From assembly GCA_002633005.1 (NCBI GenBank), contig NMRA01000062.1, positions 975,981 through 1,039,980 of the forward strand: 64,000 bases of DNA, written 5' to 3'. Source of the DNA: Phoronis australis (Eukaryota > Phoronida > Phoronidae). The notes under the pieces were generated by a model. It was not told the DNA's origin. It ran no database searches and was given only the letters and a program-made list of their open reading frames with translations. Below, piece after piece: positions 1 through 9,791 of the stretch. The position numbers and the translations under genes are program-made. How positions within the stretch are numbered: position 1 is the stretch's first letter; each line of letters starts with the position of its first letter.

Positions 1-1051
1 GCATCTGGTACCCAACGATCGTCACCGACAGCCTTTGTCTCTTTCCAACCTCAGTCATCCAGTACAATGTCTTCTAAACAGCTGTCACTCCATGTGACAG
101 CATCTGCTGAAAATCCATCACCGAGCGTAGACTCAACTGTCACTAAACAATCGTCACCAAAAGCATTCGCACCTTCTCAAGCACAGTCATCAACTTCTAT
201 GCACGGGTTAACAAGTGTCGCGTCTCCCGTACAGGCATCCGAAAGCATTGCAGCATCGTCACCAAGAGCATCAGCATCGTCTCAACCTCCATTATCAAGT
301 TTTAATTCTTATAAAATATCCAGTAGGATAGCATCTTCTGGAAAGCCATCAACAAGGTTTGTTTCATATTCCATCCAAAAGTTGTCAACAATTGTGCTCG
401 AATCATCTCGACCACAGCCAACTGGTATGACATCTATGCGCATGTCAACAAGCGTAATTGGATCTTTGAGACAGCCATCTACAAGCGCAACTTCATTTGC
501 CGCTCAACAGTCGTCATCAATAGCACCCAGATTTTCTAAACCTCCGTCAAGTGCAGTGACATCTCCCAGGCAGTTTTCAACAATTTCGATTGCATATTCC
601 GAACACCTGTCCCCAAGCGTGGCTGAAGGTTTGAGTCAACGATCATCTTCAACAACCCAAACATTTTCTAACTCAATGTCACGCGGATCTTCCCATCTGC
701 TGTCCTCTGGTTTGATGTTTTCTAAACAGGTTTCTGCAAGTAGCTCAATATCTTCTCCTGAGGCATCGACGAAAATCGCTGCGTCTGACAGTCAGCACCT
801 ATTACCAACATCATCTGCATCTCTTCAACCTCCATCGATTACTATAAGAGCTTCTAAAGACGTGTCCACAAGTATCGTGTCAAGAAGTGTAGCGCCATCT
901 TCGGTCATATTATCGCCAACGCATGCACTGTTGACTTCATCTCTGCGAATGTCGACGATGACATCGCCTTCTACTTTACAGCAACATTTAACAAGCCGTG
1001 TACCTTCCACCACTCAAGGGATGCCGTCATTTACAACAACCCTTCCACCTG
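1..1051 (+). CDS. Mucin-like Ser/Thr-rich exon M1, 3' part (super-repeat A)
   Basis: The frame is open from base 1, so the exon starts upstream of the window. It encodes about 350 residues made almost entirely of Ser, Thr, Ala, Val, Pro and Gln in loose 12-14-residue repeats of the type SSxxxSTSxxx, with no cysteine. Such tracts are usual carriers of dense O-glycans and form extended, hydrated rods. The exon ends in phase 1 at CCT-G before GTAATA. Its last roughly 50 residues closely match the end of the exon at 28601-35122. It splices in frame to the CCP exon at 1409. Membership in the same gene as the later exons is inferred from phase and order. Confidence 0.88.
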
Positions 1052-1408
1052 GTAATACTTATTTTAGTTAATTCAATTCTCTTTGTTGTTGAATGAATTT
1101 TCGTTGACCAATTAAATACAAGACCAGACATCGCTTTCAAATGAAAGATAAAGCGTTGTCGAGAAAAATCACAATTTTAACACGTCACTTGATTATGAAG
1201 ATCCAGAATTACACACAATGGACTATATTCTTGTTTAAGGTTAGTACTTAAACAGAAAGTTCAAGAAACGTGACCCTTGGATTAATCTTGATAGTCAGTA
1301 AGTATAATGCTCGTTATCGTCATCCCGGCTCTTGCTGAAATCGTAATTTTACGGATACAAGTAATTATCTGTTTCCTTTACTCTTGTCCTGCCTTGTATT
1401 GTTTTCAG
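1052..1408 (+). other. Intron A1-A2
   Basis: This phase-1 intron runs from GTAATA to a pyrimidine tract and CAG. Patches match the paralogous intron 35123-35439, for example the block with GTCGAGAAAAATCACAATTT. No gene or mobile element was seen. Confidence 0.8.
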
Positions 1409-1585
1409 TGAAGGATTGCGGACAACCTGATAAAAACTCAAATTCTACTGTTACGACAACGTCAACTATCGTCGGAGGAACTGCGTCGTACTCGTGTGAC
1501 GTCGGGCATGAGAAAGTGGGAGGTGATGTTACTCGATCGTGTGGTATTGACGGAAACTGGACAGGAACGGCGTTAGAGTGCACAA
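1409..1585 (+). CDS. CCP/sushi domain exon A2
   Basis: The exon encodes one complete CCP (sushi) module of 59 residues with the four expected cysteines (KDCGQP, SYSC, TRSC, LEC), a GNWTG motif and the tryptophan before the last Cys. CCP modules are small disulfide-bonded beta domains used for protein-protein contact in complement, adhesion and matrix proteins. It begins and ends in phase 1, so it is a symmetric, shufflable exon. The junction after M1 reads G-V-K-D-C. Two Asn-x-Ser/Thr sites are visible (NST, NWT). The paralog at 35440-35616 has the same length and differs at six residues. Confidence 0.93.
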
Positions 1586-1775
1586 GTACGTCATTAGGTT
1601 TTGGTTATACCAAAGAAATCAATGGAAACTTTAAAGCTACTCTATTTGAGACTCAAACTTATCAATCATTTGTTCCCAAACAACACTGTCCGAATCTTAA
1701 TTTTCGGGGCCTTTTGGTATATATATCTTGCATTGTGAATAAAATTTATTGAACATGAACATTTTCCATCTGTAG

Positions 1776-1952
1776 GAGTAAGTTGTGGAATCCCGGACGT
1801 CAACCACAATTCAAATGTTTCCTCCATCACATACCTATACGGGGACACTGCCATCTACACGTGTGACCCAGGATATGAACGAAGTGGAGGCAACCTCGTG
1901 CGAACTTGCGGGGCAGACAAAGCTTGGACTGGTGCAGCTGCACAGTGCTCGA
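1776..1952 (+). CDS. CCP/sushi domain exon A3
   Basis: This is a second CCP module, with cysteines in VSCGIPD, IYTCDPGYE, VRTCG and AQCS and the conserved AWTG. Typical CCP features (GxxxxYxCxxGY) are present in order. It is phase 1 on both sides and lies 190 bp after the first CCP exon, so the pair forms a tandem CCP arm in front of the EGF and NIDO modules. The paralog at 35810-35986 differs at only four residues. Confidence 0.93.
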
Positions 1953-2684
1953 GTATGAAAGTTTTTGTCAATCATTCTAGCTAAGTTTCGTTTTCTGTTG
2001 GCTAGCAAAAGTGAACCTAATTGGCGTCGTGTGACCTTATTGCGAAAGTCGTGAAAAGGCGTTGAAAGCTTTAATAACGTTCAGTTGATGACTTTCTGAT
2101 AACTACTTTGTTTCAAAATTCTGTAGTTTCCAATGAAAACATGATATCACTGAACTTCGAAAATTGATGCGCCGACAACTTTTATTTTCGCAGTGGAAAA
2201 CAACACTCTAGCGGAGGAGATGTTGCAATCTCACAGTTCACCAAATCAAATTAATTATTTTGACAAGGATTCTGCCACAAAACTAAAAACCAAAGTCCAA
2301 TTAAATTTCACATAATTAATTCGTAAATGCATGTATCTTCTTGAAACCAAATAATACTAGGAACAATTTAAGGAGCTCCGTAGAGAATCAGGTCATTTGA
2401 CATGGTGAGAAAAGGCTTGGGTCACTTTATTTCATTATGTATGATGAAAGACCTCATATGATGCAGCTTCTGACAAAACTATAAAAGTGTATTAGATGCA
2501 TAACGCCAGAGAAGTGAAATACTGTGGTTTTAATCACCAGTACAAAATTGTCATATGTTGACATCAAGATCGGGTTCTGATGAGGAAACTTGGATTATCG
2601 CCTCTGTGTACATAATAAAACATAAGTGTTGTCTAGTATTTATTCTAAGGTACAACGTTTAGTTGGATGTATCGACTCTTTCAG
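1953..2684 (+). other. Intron A3-A4
   Basis: This 732-bp phase-1 intron is similar in patches to 35987-36749. No gene, RNA or mobile element was recognised. Confidence 0.75.
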
Positions 2685-2804
2685 ACATAGACGACTGTGC
2701 GTCGACTGCACCACTCTGTATCAACGGCGGTGAATGCAAAGACCTTGTGCTTGGTTACAAATGCCAGTGTCAACGAGGATTCACGGGAACTAATTGTGAA
2801 CTAT
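2685..2804 (+). CDS. EGF domain exon A4
   Basis: This is a single EGF module of about 40 residues with six cysteines (DDC, LC, EC, KC, QC, NC) and the GFTGxxC ending. The start NIDDC resembles the calcium-binding type (D-x-D/N-E/D-C). It is phase 1 on both sides. The split codon joins T to TT, giving Phe at the start of the NIDO module. In MUC4-like and SNED1-like proteins EGF modules commonly sit next to NIDO. The paralog at 36750-36869 differs by one residue (Thr to Ser). Confidence 0.92.
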
Positions 2805-3247
2805 GTATGTAGATGACTACTAAGGGAAATTAACGCCGACTTATTAGTTAAATCTTAGAAACAACACAGTTTCGCGAAGATCTTTCCCAATTGTTAAAAT
2901 TCACAATTCCTTACTCTGTACCAAATGGGTAAGCTTGGGTGAAGCTTGTAGCACGTCAAAGTACATCATCACCTAATTTTTATAGTTCTGCTTATCTGTA
3001 ACGCTGTATTTTTTCTTTCTTATTCTGTGGTGGCTCCGTGGTCAGCGGACCTCTCGGGTCCTTCACGGAGTCTCCATAAGCGTAAATCTGTATCAACTGT
3101 ATTTTTTGGTTTTTGACTTAAATTGAATAAAGTGTATTACTACTACTACTACTACTAATGGCTTAATGTGGGGAAAGGAAGTGCCTCTCGAACAACCAAA
3201 TTATTTCTGCATCGGATGTGCTTACAAGCAGCTCTGTCTCTTTCCAG
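2805..3247 (+). other. Intron A4-A5 with an insertion absent from copy B
   Basis: This intron is 443 bp against 246 bp in the paralog (36870-37115). The excess is a SINE-like segment of about 200 bp ending in a TAC repeat (listed separately). Confidence 0.75.
2963..3163 (+). mobile_element. SINE-like insertion ending in (TAC)n, copy A only
   Basis: The paralogous intron runs straight across this point. The inserted stretch contains GGCTCCGTGGTCAGCGG, which resembles a tRNA A-box region, and then ends with TTAAATTGAATAAAGTGTAT followed by about seven TAC units (3137-3158). No clear B box and no unambiguous target duplication were found, so assignment to a SINE is tentative. Confidence 0.4.
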
Positions 3248-3387
3248 TTGTGGGACCTCTTGCAAACCTGTATCCCGTGAACACTTTGTCAGAAGTCGTC
3301 CTTACCAAAAATAAATGGTTGAAACTTCCTAACTTGAAATTCGTTGGTGGTTTCAATATGTTTAACACTATCCACCAAAAAATCTGG
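3248..3387 (+). CDS. NIDO domain, exon 1 of 3 (A5)
   Basis: This exon is the start of the nidogen-like (NIDO) domain. ANLYPVN matches the opening strand of the family (LYPFG type), followed by a hydrophobic stretch corresponding to the F-P-F-F-G region. NIDO occurs in nidogens, alpha-tectorin, SNED1, MUC4 and SUSD2 and serves in matrix or surface assembly. The exon starts in phase 1 and ends in phase 0 (KIW before GTAAGT), so the domain is split internally and the three NIDO exons must stay together. The paralog at 37116-37255 has eight changes in 47 residues, among the least conserved exons. Confidence 0.87.
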
Positions 3388-3564
3388 GTAAGTAATGTGT
3401 CATGAAACGTCATAATAAAGTAAATTCTGTATAAATTTGAGTGCACATTAGCTTGCTTTAAAAGATGACGAATTAAATTAACGTGTAATTGATTTATCAT
3501 AACTTGCAACTACACTTGACTTAACGCGTTATATATTTTGACTTTTATTCTGCATTTTTTTCAG

Positions 3565-3870
3565 TTAAATCACAACGGTGTAATTGGTCTGGGCAACAAG
3601 GTCGGTGGCACTAAACCTTGGAAACTCCTCCAGATCAGGAAAATATACCTGGCTCCCTTTTGGAGAAAACAGAGAATCGATTCCTTGGCGTCGATGTCTT
3701 ATCTGGAAATAGTCCGAAATTCCGAAAACTCTGCCTACGAGAAGGAAATTCTGGAAACTTGTACTGCTGACGTTAAGAACAATTTTCAGACGAAAAACTT
3801 CGAAGCTCAGTGGGTGTTATTGGTTACCTGGAAATATATGAAAGAACGTCCTTGTGGTATTCTATGCCAG
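3565..3870 (+). CDS. NIDO domain, exon 2 of 3 (A6)
   Basis: This exon carries the middle of the NIDO domain. NGVIGLGN corresponds to the family's N-G-x-I-S-F-G strand, APFW to the I-A-P-F-W-A strand, and FEAQWVLLVTWKYM to the F-x-A-x-W-x-x-V-x-T-W strand. It is phase 0 on both sides and encodes 102 residues. The segment between the APFW and AQW strands is basic and rich in Tyr and Ser. The paralog at 37424-37729 has 14 substitutions, but these core strands are kept. Confidence 0.9.
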
Positions 3871-5402
3871 GTACTTTTGCCAATCAGATTCTGCTGAATG
3901 TTACATTTAAAACACCAACTTCCAGTGCTTCCCTCAACACTGAATTCCTTTGCGCCACATGCTCTAGGGCCTCTCGACAACATTTCACTCAGTAGTTTTA
4001 AAGTCGCAAATACTCAGAATGATTAATTTCTGACCTTTTGTATAAAAATTATCAACAACGCTTGCTCGAGCAACTAAACTCAAAACGTTCCCTGAGTTAT
4101 TCTCAGTTTCACCCATAAGTTCTCGGGAACACGGGATCATCCGTAATTATCGACTAAATTGGGGAAAACTAATCGAACATTCCAAGATTTTTTTTAAATT
4201 GCAATCGCTTTACTTGCATTTAAGTCCTTTTACAGAGTCCATGTCCTGCAGTTTTTGTTCCAAAAGTCATCAGACGCCGATGCTGATTTTACCACCTTTA
4301 CTGGCAAATTACAAATTCGTTTACTAGGCTTTAGAGGTCGCTAGGTTTCAAAATGCGTGTGTGCTCGCTATGACATGGGCGGCGCCGCACTTAAAAAAGT
4401 GGGCGGGCTATAGCCTCCCAGCCCCCTTGTTGTGCACAACCCATAGATCATTGATGGCGCAGCACTGAAAAAAGTGGTAGCTATTGTTCCCCAGCCCCCT
4501 ATGGTGCGCCGCCCATGTATTAACCTCCTTACCATTGTTTTGGACTGCCATTGGAGCTGCTGGGGCAGGTTATTTTATGAAAATGCCAGTTTCGGGAAGA
4601 GTTTATCTGTTACACGTTTCAGGAAGCTATTTAAATGTACTCGTGTTGCACTTAAAGCTGTATATGACCCCGATTAACTGTTAATCTTTAATTTTTAATC
4701 GAAACGCTTCGGGTTTAAAACATAGCCACGCAACGTTGGCCTTGAATAATTATCCAATTAATCGAATACAAGTTAAAAATAATGAGTACATGTGCCATTT
4801 TCTATTGGGAATTTTAGCATTAATGGGCTCCCCAATAAACTCGGGAACATTTTCTTGAGTTATTCATAATTTCTGTAATAATGTTTGTAACTCAAATAAA
4901 ATCCTATCAAGTTAACGAATATCTCAAGCCGAGTGTTATGAGAATAAAAGGTCTTATTCTATATTTGCCTTCAAAATGTAGTTTTACTTGAAAGTGGCAA
5001 CAAACAAGTCCTGTGTCGGTCAACCTCATAAAACATTGTTAGGCGTTTCAATTTAAAACCTGGCAAGTTCATTTATATGCATGCGAGATGTTGCTATCCT
5101 TTTTGTTGTTAGACTAATTTACCATTCATGCCTGTAAATATGTCGGTCCAAACGGGACCATGTATACAGCTCGTTTAAGATTTCAATCACTATTTACCTA
5201 TTTTTCTATGACTAGCTCGAGCTGGTAAATTGCTTCATATCTAAAGTAATCGCACAAAGTAAGAACTGTATTTGTAAACAGATAAAATTGATTGACCGTC
5301 AGTTATGTTGTCGGTGAATGGTTGACGTTTTGTATTATTCATGTTTTTGTTTCACTTTCTCGGTGTTTCGCGATTAAATTGATCTTTATTTTTTTCTCAC
5401 AG
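3871..5402 (+). other. Intron A6-A7
   Basis: This 1,532-bp phase-0 intron is partly alignable with 37730-39369. It carries two copies of a 70-bp palindromic element (4374-4517). No coding signal was seen. Confidence 0.75.
4374..4517 (+). mobile_element. Two head-to-tail copies of a ~70-bp palindromic element
   Basis: CATGGGCGGCGC at 4374-4385 is the exact inverse of GCGCCGCCCATG at 4506-4517. Inside are two similar units (about 4374-4444 and 4451-4517), each with GCACT-AAAAAAGTGG and a CTAT-CCCCAGCCCC core. A third unit lies in opposite orientation at 56414-56484. The insertion is absent from the paralogous place in copy B. The size and inverted ends fit a very small non-autonomous DNA element or foldback repeat. 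Confidence 0.6.
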
Positions 5403-5622
5403 CGGTACACCTACCAAGCAGTCTTAGTGACGGATGGACAAAGGTCTTTCGTGGTGTTCAACTACGATGAAATCATCCGACGGGACGGACGAGGAAAAGT
5501 TTACGCGGGGTATAGGGACTATAAATCTGGCGAAACCTTGAAGGCACCTCCGTATTCCGGGACTCATTTTATGTATGGCATCAGTAGTAAGGCAGGCAAC
5601 TTGAAAACTAGCTCGGGTAAAA
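5403..5622 (+). CDS. NIDO domain, exon 3 of 3 (A7)
   Basis: This exon ends the NIDO domain. TYQAVLVTDGQRSFVVFNY matches the highly conserved family strand N-T-F-Q-x-V-L-x-T-D-G-x-x-S-F-x-x-F-N-Y, followed by GYRDYKSGE and a Gly/Ser end. It starts in phase 0 and ends in phase 1 at AAA-A before GTAAGT. A weaker donor (GGTAAA) lies six bases upstream, but it would not be favoured. The paralog at 39370-39589 differs by three residues, so this is the best conserved part of NIDO. Confidence 0.92.
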
Positions 5623-7181
5623 GTAAGTATTTGTCGTACAACTGTAGCTGTGGCCACCGCGTTGCGAACAGCTTTTACATCAACTGACGCACAGCTACAT
5701 GTTTGTCTGTCATAGTCTATGACTGACGATTCTCAACTTTTAACAGTCGTCTGCGTCGCGCGGAAAAATAAGCACCACTTGCGCTTCCACGCCATGAGAA
5801 AATACTGAAGACTATTTCTGGGACTTCTCTTTCCAAATACATGTAAACGAAAAATGTTATAACCACAAAGTGACTTTTGTTGTAAAATATGCTGTTGATT
5901 CAGTCACAATTCACTGTCAGCAAAATCAGATTGCCCAAGTTACATTTTTGATTGTATACAATTAGTTTTAAAACACCCTCTTCTAACGGGGCAAAGGGCA
6001 AATCTCACAAAAAATATTGCATCCATTGAGACATTTGGGTTTCTCATGTCACATTTCTTTATTATTGCCATGTAACAATCCGAAGATCGAGTGGTACATT
6101 ACACCACTCATTACAATTATAATTGTTTATAAAAAGTATAACTGCAATATGGGATTTCCATACCAACTGCTATAATTGTAAAATGCTCGATAACGTTCAG
6201 TTGTTCTGATTTAAGCGAGTATGATGGCTGACTTGTGCTGTATCGTTACTTTTTGTGAGAATTCATGTCATGAAAATTCTTCAATTGCATTATACATCTG
6301 TCAGTGTTAGGATTTCAAATGAATCTGATACAGCTTGCAAATGTAACCAGGGATTTTCATATTATGACCCATTCTACTGTAATGAAGATTTGAAATTCTA
6401 TAGATCACCTCTGATCATTCTAAGTCCTAAAATTGCACCTGACTATCAAAAAATCCGTAATCAGCTGAGTTTCACTTGCACGCCGTACAATTTTAAGTGG
6501 TAGCTAAACGAACATATTTGTGACATACTGTAGCGGCTACACTCGCCTGATTAATATTTTTTCTTAACGTTTCAGTGTCCCTTGAGGGAAATCATTGATT
6601 GAAATAGTAGAAGTTTGAGTATCCAAATTATTTCATTATGTTTGCCTACATTTGTCTCGGCTGTTAAGTCATGATGTTAACCATTGCTTCTTGTGATTTG
6701 AGTTAGAATTGTAGAGCAATAAAACATTTTCTTAAATCCCAAATATCAGCAGCACCGCCGGTGGCTGCACTGGCTAAAAACAATTTGTGCTTACCATAAT
6801 AGCATTTAAAAGGTTATGCATAGTAATTCATGATATAACACAATGAACGTTTTGGAAACAGCTTAATGATATTCAAATAACATTAAGAAGTCAACGATGG
6901 TGTCATCTAAAAAGGCTTAAATAACCTTAAGGCTGGTCAACGCTGTACTAATCAGTATAAACGAATACCTAAGTTAATTGCTCTGTGGTCAGTCTAAATC
7001 CTTATATAAATAGCCCCATGGCAGACCAGTATAATCTGGGAAAATGAAAAATTTGGCGTGATTTTCTAATTAACTCGTCAGTCTTACCGATACATTTTCA
7101 TCGTTTAATGTGGTCTTTATTTGTGATATATTTGACTGTATTAGTGTAAGCGAGGAAAGCATGTGACACTTCCATTTTCAG
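5623..7181 (+). other. Intron A7-A8
   Basis: This 1,559-bp phase-1 intron is similar in patches to 39590-41107. No element or RNA gene was recognised. Confidence 0.7.
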
Positions 7182-7417
7182 CTGCCAATGGTAAATGGAT
7201 ACACCGTCTAGACAAAACCCCCGATGACTTGGAAAGTGATAGAAGTAGATGCTTGAGCTGGGCAGCCAATACAAACCGGGCAGATATCTCTTCATTGATT
7301 AGTTGCCCTCGTAATCTGCGGGGTGTATCATGGACTCTATTTAGGCGTATCAATGATGAAGACAACGCCAATGATTGTTATTATTATAGGTTCAGTGTGG
7401 ACCGCAAATATGGATTT
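7182..7417 (+). CDS. AMOP domain, exon 1 of 2 (A8)
   Basis: This is the first half of an AMOP domain, the adhesion-associated module found in MUC4, SUSD2 and related surface proteins. Visible features are CLSW and a following SCPRN, which correspond to the family's C-x-x-W and P-C-P positions, and a Tyr-rich end with NDCYYYRF. It starts in phase 1 and ends in phase 0 (YGF before GTAAGT). The paralog at 41108-41343 has the same length. Its differences cluster around SLISCPRNLRG versus SWIGCPRNRWG and TLF versus WWF, a locally variable tryptophan-rich patch. Confidence 0.85.
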
Positions 7418-8600
7418 GTAAGTATTTCTTGAACAGCTGTGAATTAATTCATTCAAACAAATTACAGCCCATTTTCTATGAGGATAATCAGCTTTTGTCA
7501 TACAAAATGGCAACGGTCGGAAAGAAGGAATTTTGAATTGAAAAACCGACTATCAGATGGTGAGACCGGGAGTGTAGCATTGCGTCCCGGGTCATATACG
7601 TCTGGGTCCTATACGTCCCGGATTCTTTGTGTACCGGTTCTACGTGTCCCAAATTATGGATTTCGGATTCTACGTTTCTCGGGTTCTATATTTCTAGGTT
7701 CTATGTGTCTCGGGTTCTATTTGTCCGGTCTTTTGCGTAATTGACCAGGCGTTAAGCGGGCGGCTCTGCAAGTTTTAGCTATAGTCGCTATTTTAATTAT
7801 ACATAACAACTTGGAGGTGCTTTTTGATCCTTACATGTATCAAAAATTGATCTCATTAACCAGAATTTGCATGTGTAATTAGGTAAAAATTTGGCCTTAT
7901 AGCATAAATTACATGAACATTACACGCAGCCAGATAGGCAAGTTTGGTGGGGGCAGGGGCCCCATTTGCTGGCGCAAGCAAAATGAAAGAGCAACAGCGT
8001 AAAGCATGAGATAATATTGAGTTCAGTAAGCAGGACCAGAGGCGAATGAGGGGGTCTCAAAGTCCTCTGATACATTTTCCGAACAGAATGTCCACATTCC
8101 CGGCCCCCACAACTTTCGGGCCGCCTGTGCACTTACAATCGCGCTTCGCCCATTTCCCCGAGGCAACATGTTGGGCCCCCCTAATGGTATCCTAGATCCG
8201 CCACTGAGCCATATCTCTGGAACCACCTACGACGTTATGCACGGGGGGACAATCACAACTACCACACCGGGATATCCGAAACCTAATACAAATAGAACCC
8301 CGTCAGATGCGTAGATAATTGGACATACAAAACTCGGTACACATGAAACGCAAGGCTATGTGATGAATGTGATGGATGAGGACACGATGTGGATGGCGGA
8401 TCTTCATTTCACATTTAAATGTCTAAATTGTTTCCGAATGTCTCATCACAGTAAATTTCTAGTAAACTGCACGCGCATCTCCAGTGCGGTGTGACGTGTC
8501 CGTTTATTGTGCATTTAGTCGTGAGTTTTGTGAGACTAAATTAGAAACATTCACGTCCACACGTTTTTTTAAACCGCCGTTTATTTTCTTTTGTTTTCAG
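7418..8600 (+). other. Intron A8-A9 with an ~800-bp insertion absent from copy B
   Basis: This intron is 1,183 bp against 407 bp in the paralog (41344-41750). The flanks align, and the extra stretch is about 7565-8385. It begins with a 15-16-bp minisatellite, ends with inverted copies of the same motif, and has a GC-rich interspersed segment in the middle. Confidence 0.75.
7565..8385. mobile_element. Foldback-type insertion with inverted minisatellite arms
   Basis: The left arm, about 7583-7733, is a run of 15-16-bp units around CGGGTTCTATGTGTCT. Near the right end (about 8265-8355) the inverse of the same motif appears (for example AATAGAACCCC and CTCGGTACACATGAAACGC). Between them, 7918-8212 is GC-rich and ends in GATCCGCCACTGAG, reminiscent of common invertebrate interspersed repeats. 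The empty paralogous intron supports insertion. No transposase was seen. Confidence 0.5.
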
Positions 8601-8823
8601 TCCTGTTGCTATGATTCAAGTAACGCTTTAATTACCAGTCCCCCTGCTGCTGGATTTGTGTCTCGTTACCACAAATATAAATGGAGCAGTAGAAACAACT
8701 ACAAGAAGTATGACCTTAGACCGTATAGATGGTGCTGCGGTGGGAATAATGTTGAAACATGCAAACTCTTTCACCGAAAGCGTCCAATCATGAGAGGAAC
8801 GCGTCGCCGACGCCGTGCACTAG
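8601..8823 (+). CDS. AMOP domain, exon 2 of 2 (A9)
   Basis: This is the second half of the AMOP domain. SCCYDSSNALIT is the family's Q-C-C-Y-D-x-x-G-x-L signature, and WCCGG, ETCKLFHRKRP matches the C-C-x(n)-C-x-x-F/Y-x-x-x-R-P ending. It starts in phase 0 and ends in phase 1 (CTA-G before GTATTA). The tail just after RP is very basic (GTRRRRRALG), whereas the paralog at 41751-41973 has GMRLRLRGLG, so A has gained a five-arginine run that could be a proprotein-convertase-like site. That last point is inference only. Confidence 0.9.
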
Positions 8824-9347
8824 GTATTACAAAGCCCGTGACCTGCCAAGCAATTCATTAGTTAAAATTTGCTTTCTCGTTAAATTAAATATAATAATTT
8901 CACTTCAGTGGTTAGGGGCAATGTCGTAAGTATGTAATTGTACTCATCTGATGGATTCTTCTTTCCTGTTTCGAAAATTAGCCGGGGGAAACTCTTAAGT
9001 ATTTATCTCGAGTGCTTTGCAATTTTCCTGTTGATGTTGACACTGGGAAAACGTCCTAATCATCTGAAAGAAATCTGCGCCGCCCTGTTAAGAAGACAGT
9101 GTAGAATCCAAATTGATACGAGGTGCACTGGGAATATTATCCAAAGTAACAGGAAATTGTTCCGTCTCACCACTCATGCGTGCTGACATACGTACACTGT
9201 TTGTATTACTTCTAGACTAGATGCTTCTGTAAAATTTGTGAATTTGGTTTCCGTTCAGGAACACGACGTAGTTACAGTGAAGCAATAGCATAATTACGAC
9301 CAAATAGAGCTGTGGCTTCCTTTAAGTTGTACCATGAAACTTTCCAG
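8824..9347 (+). other. Intron A9-A10
   Basis: This 524-bp phase-1 intron is patchily similar to 41974-42503. Nothing else was seen. Confidence 0.7.
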
Positions 9348-9572
9348 GTTTCGGTCGCGGAGATCCTCATGTCTGCACGTTGGATGGTTCGTGCTACACC
9401 TTCAACGGTTTAGGCCAGTATGATCTGGTCATTGATACCACCTCCTCTGGGTTCAGCCTGCAGGGTCGCACTTCGATTGCAGGCACCTCGAGAGCTACTA
9501 TATTCAAAGCGTTTGCAGCCAAAGATGCGGATTCAAATTCTGTGCACATTGAGCTGTCACCGGATAGTCTAG
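9348..9572 (+). CDS. VWD domain, exon 1 of 3 (A10), with GDPH motif
   Basis: This is the start of a von Willebrand type D domain. FGRGDPHVCTLDGSCYTFNG matches the VWD opening (G-D-P-H-x-x-T-x-D-G-x-x-Y-x-F-N-G), then GQYDL, FSLQGRTS and a strand ending in VHIELSPDS. The GDPH at 9359-9370 is the motif at which MUC2, MUC5AC and MUC4 can cleave themselves between Asp and Pro. An extra Cys pair (HVC, GSC) is present. It is phase 1 on both sides. The paralog at 42504-42728 differs by one residue, so this is one of the best conserved exons. Confidence 0.94.
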
Positions 9573-9677
9573 GTAGGTTTTTACTGAAATATCCAGCGAC
9601 ATACTCTTTGGAAATATTACTTCCCCTGCTGTTAAGTTAACAGACTACCAAGCAGGATTTCTGTTTGCCCATTTCAG

Positions 9678-9791
9678 GTGTAGACCTTTATGTCAACAGT
9701 CAGAAGCAAGATGGAGAGTTTGAAAACAAAGAGTTCACGAATGTAGTTGTTACCAAGTCAAGTACCTCTGCTGTTGCCGCTTTCGAGTCTG
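9678..9791 (+). CDS. VWD domain, exon 2 of 3 (A11)
   Basis: This short exon carries VWD beta strands, 38 residues including DLYVNSQKQDGEFENKEF and VVVTKSSTS. VWD families have similar short strands between the GDPH end and the C-terminal G-L-x-G-x-x-N loop. It is phase 1 on both sides and lacks cysteine. The paralog is 42836-42949, of equal length with four changes. Removal by exon skipping would keep the frame but break the VWD fold. Confidence 0.85.

Noticed and set aside
825-1013. Minus-strand open frames opposite the mucin exons (also 29333-29521, 31472-31660, 33798-34132)
   Set aside because: They are shadows of the Ser/Thr repeats, recurring with the 2,139-bp repeat period; no independent support.
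5616-5622. Alternative donor GGTAAA six bases before the chosen end of exon A7
   Set aside because: The downstream GTAAGT is a far better donor, is conserved in copy B, and both would keep the same phase.
7478-7744. 88-residue open frame in intron A8-A9
   Set aside because: It is the translation of a 15-16-bp minisatellite (GSYTS, VLRVPNYGFRILRF).
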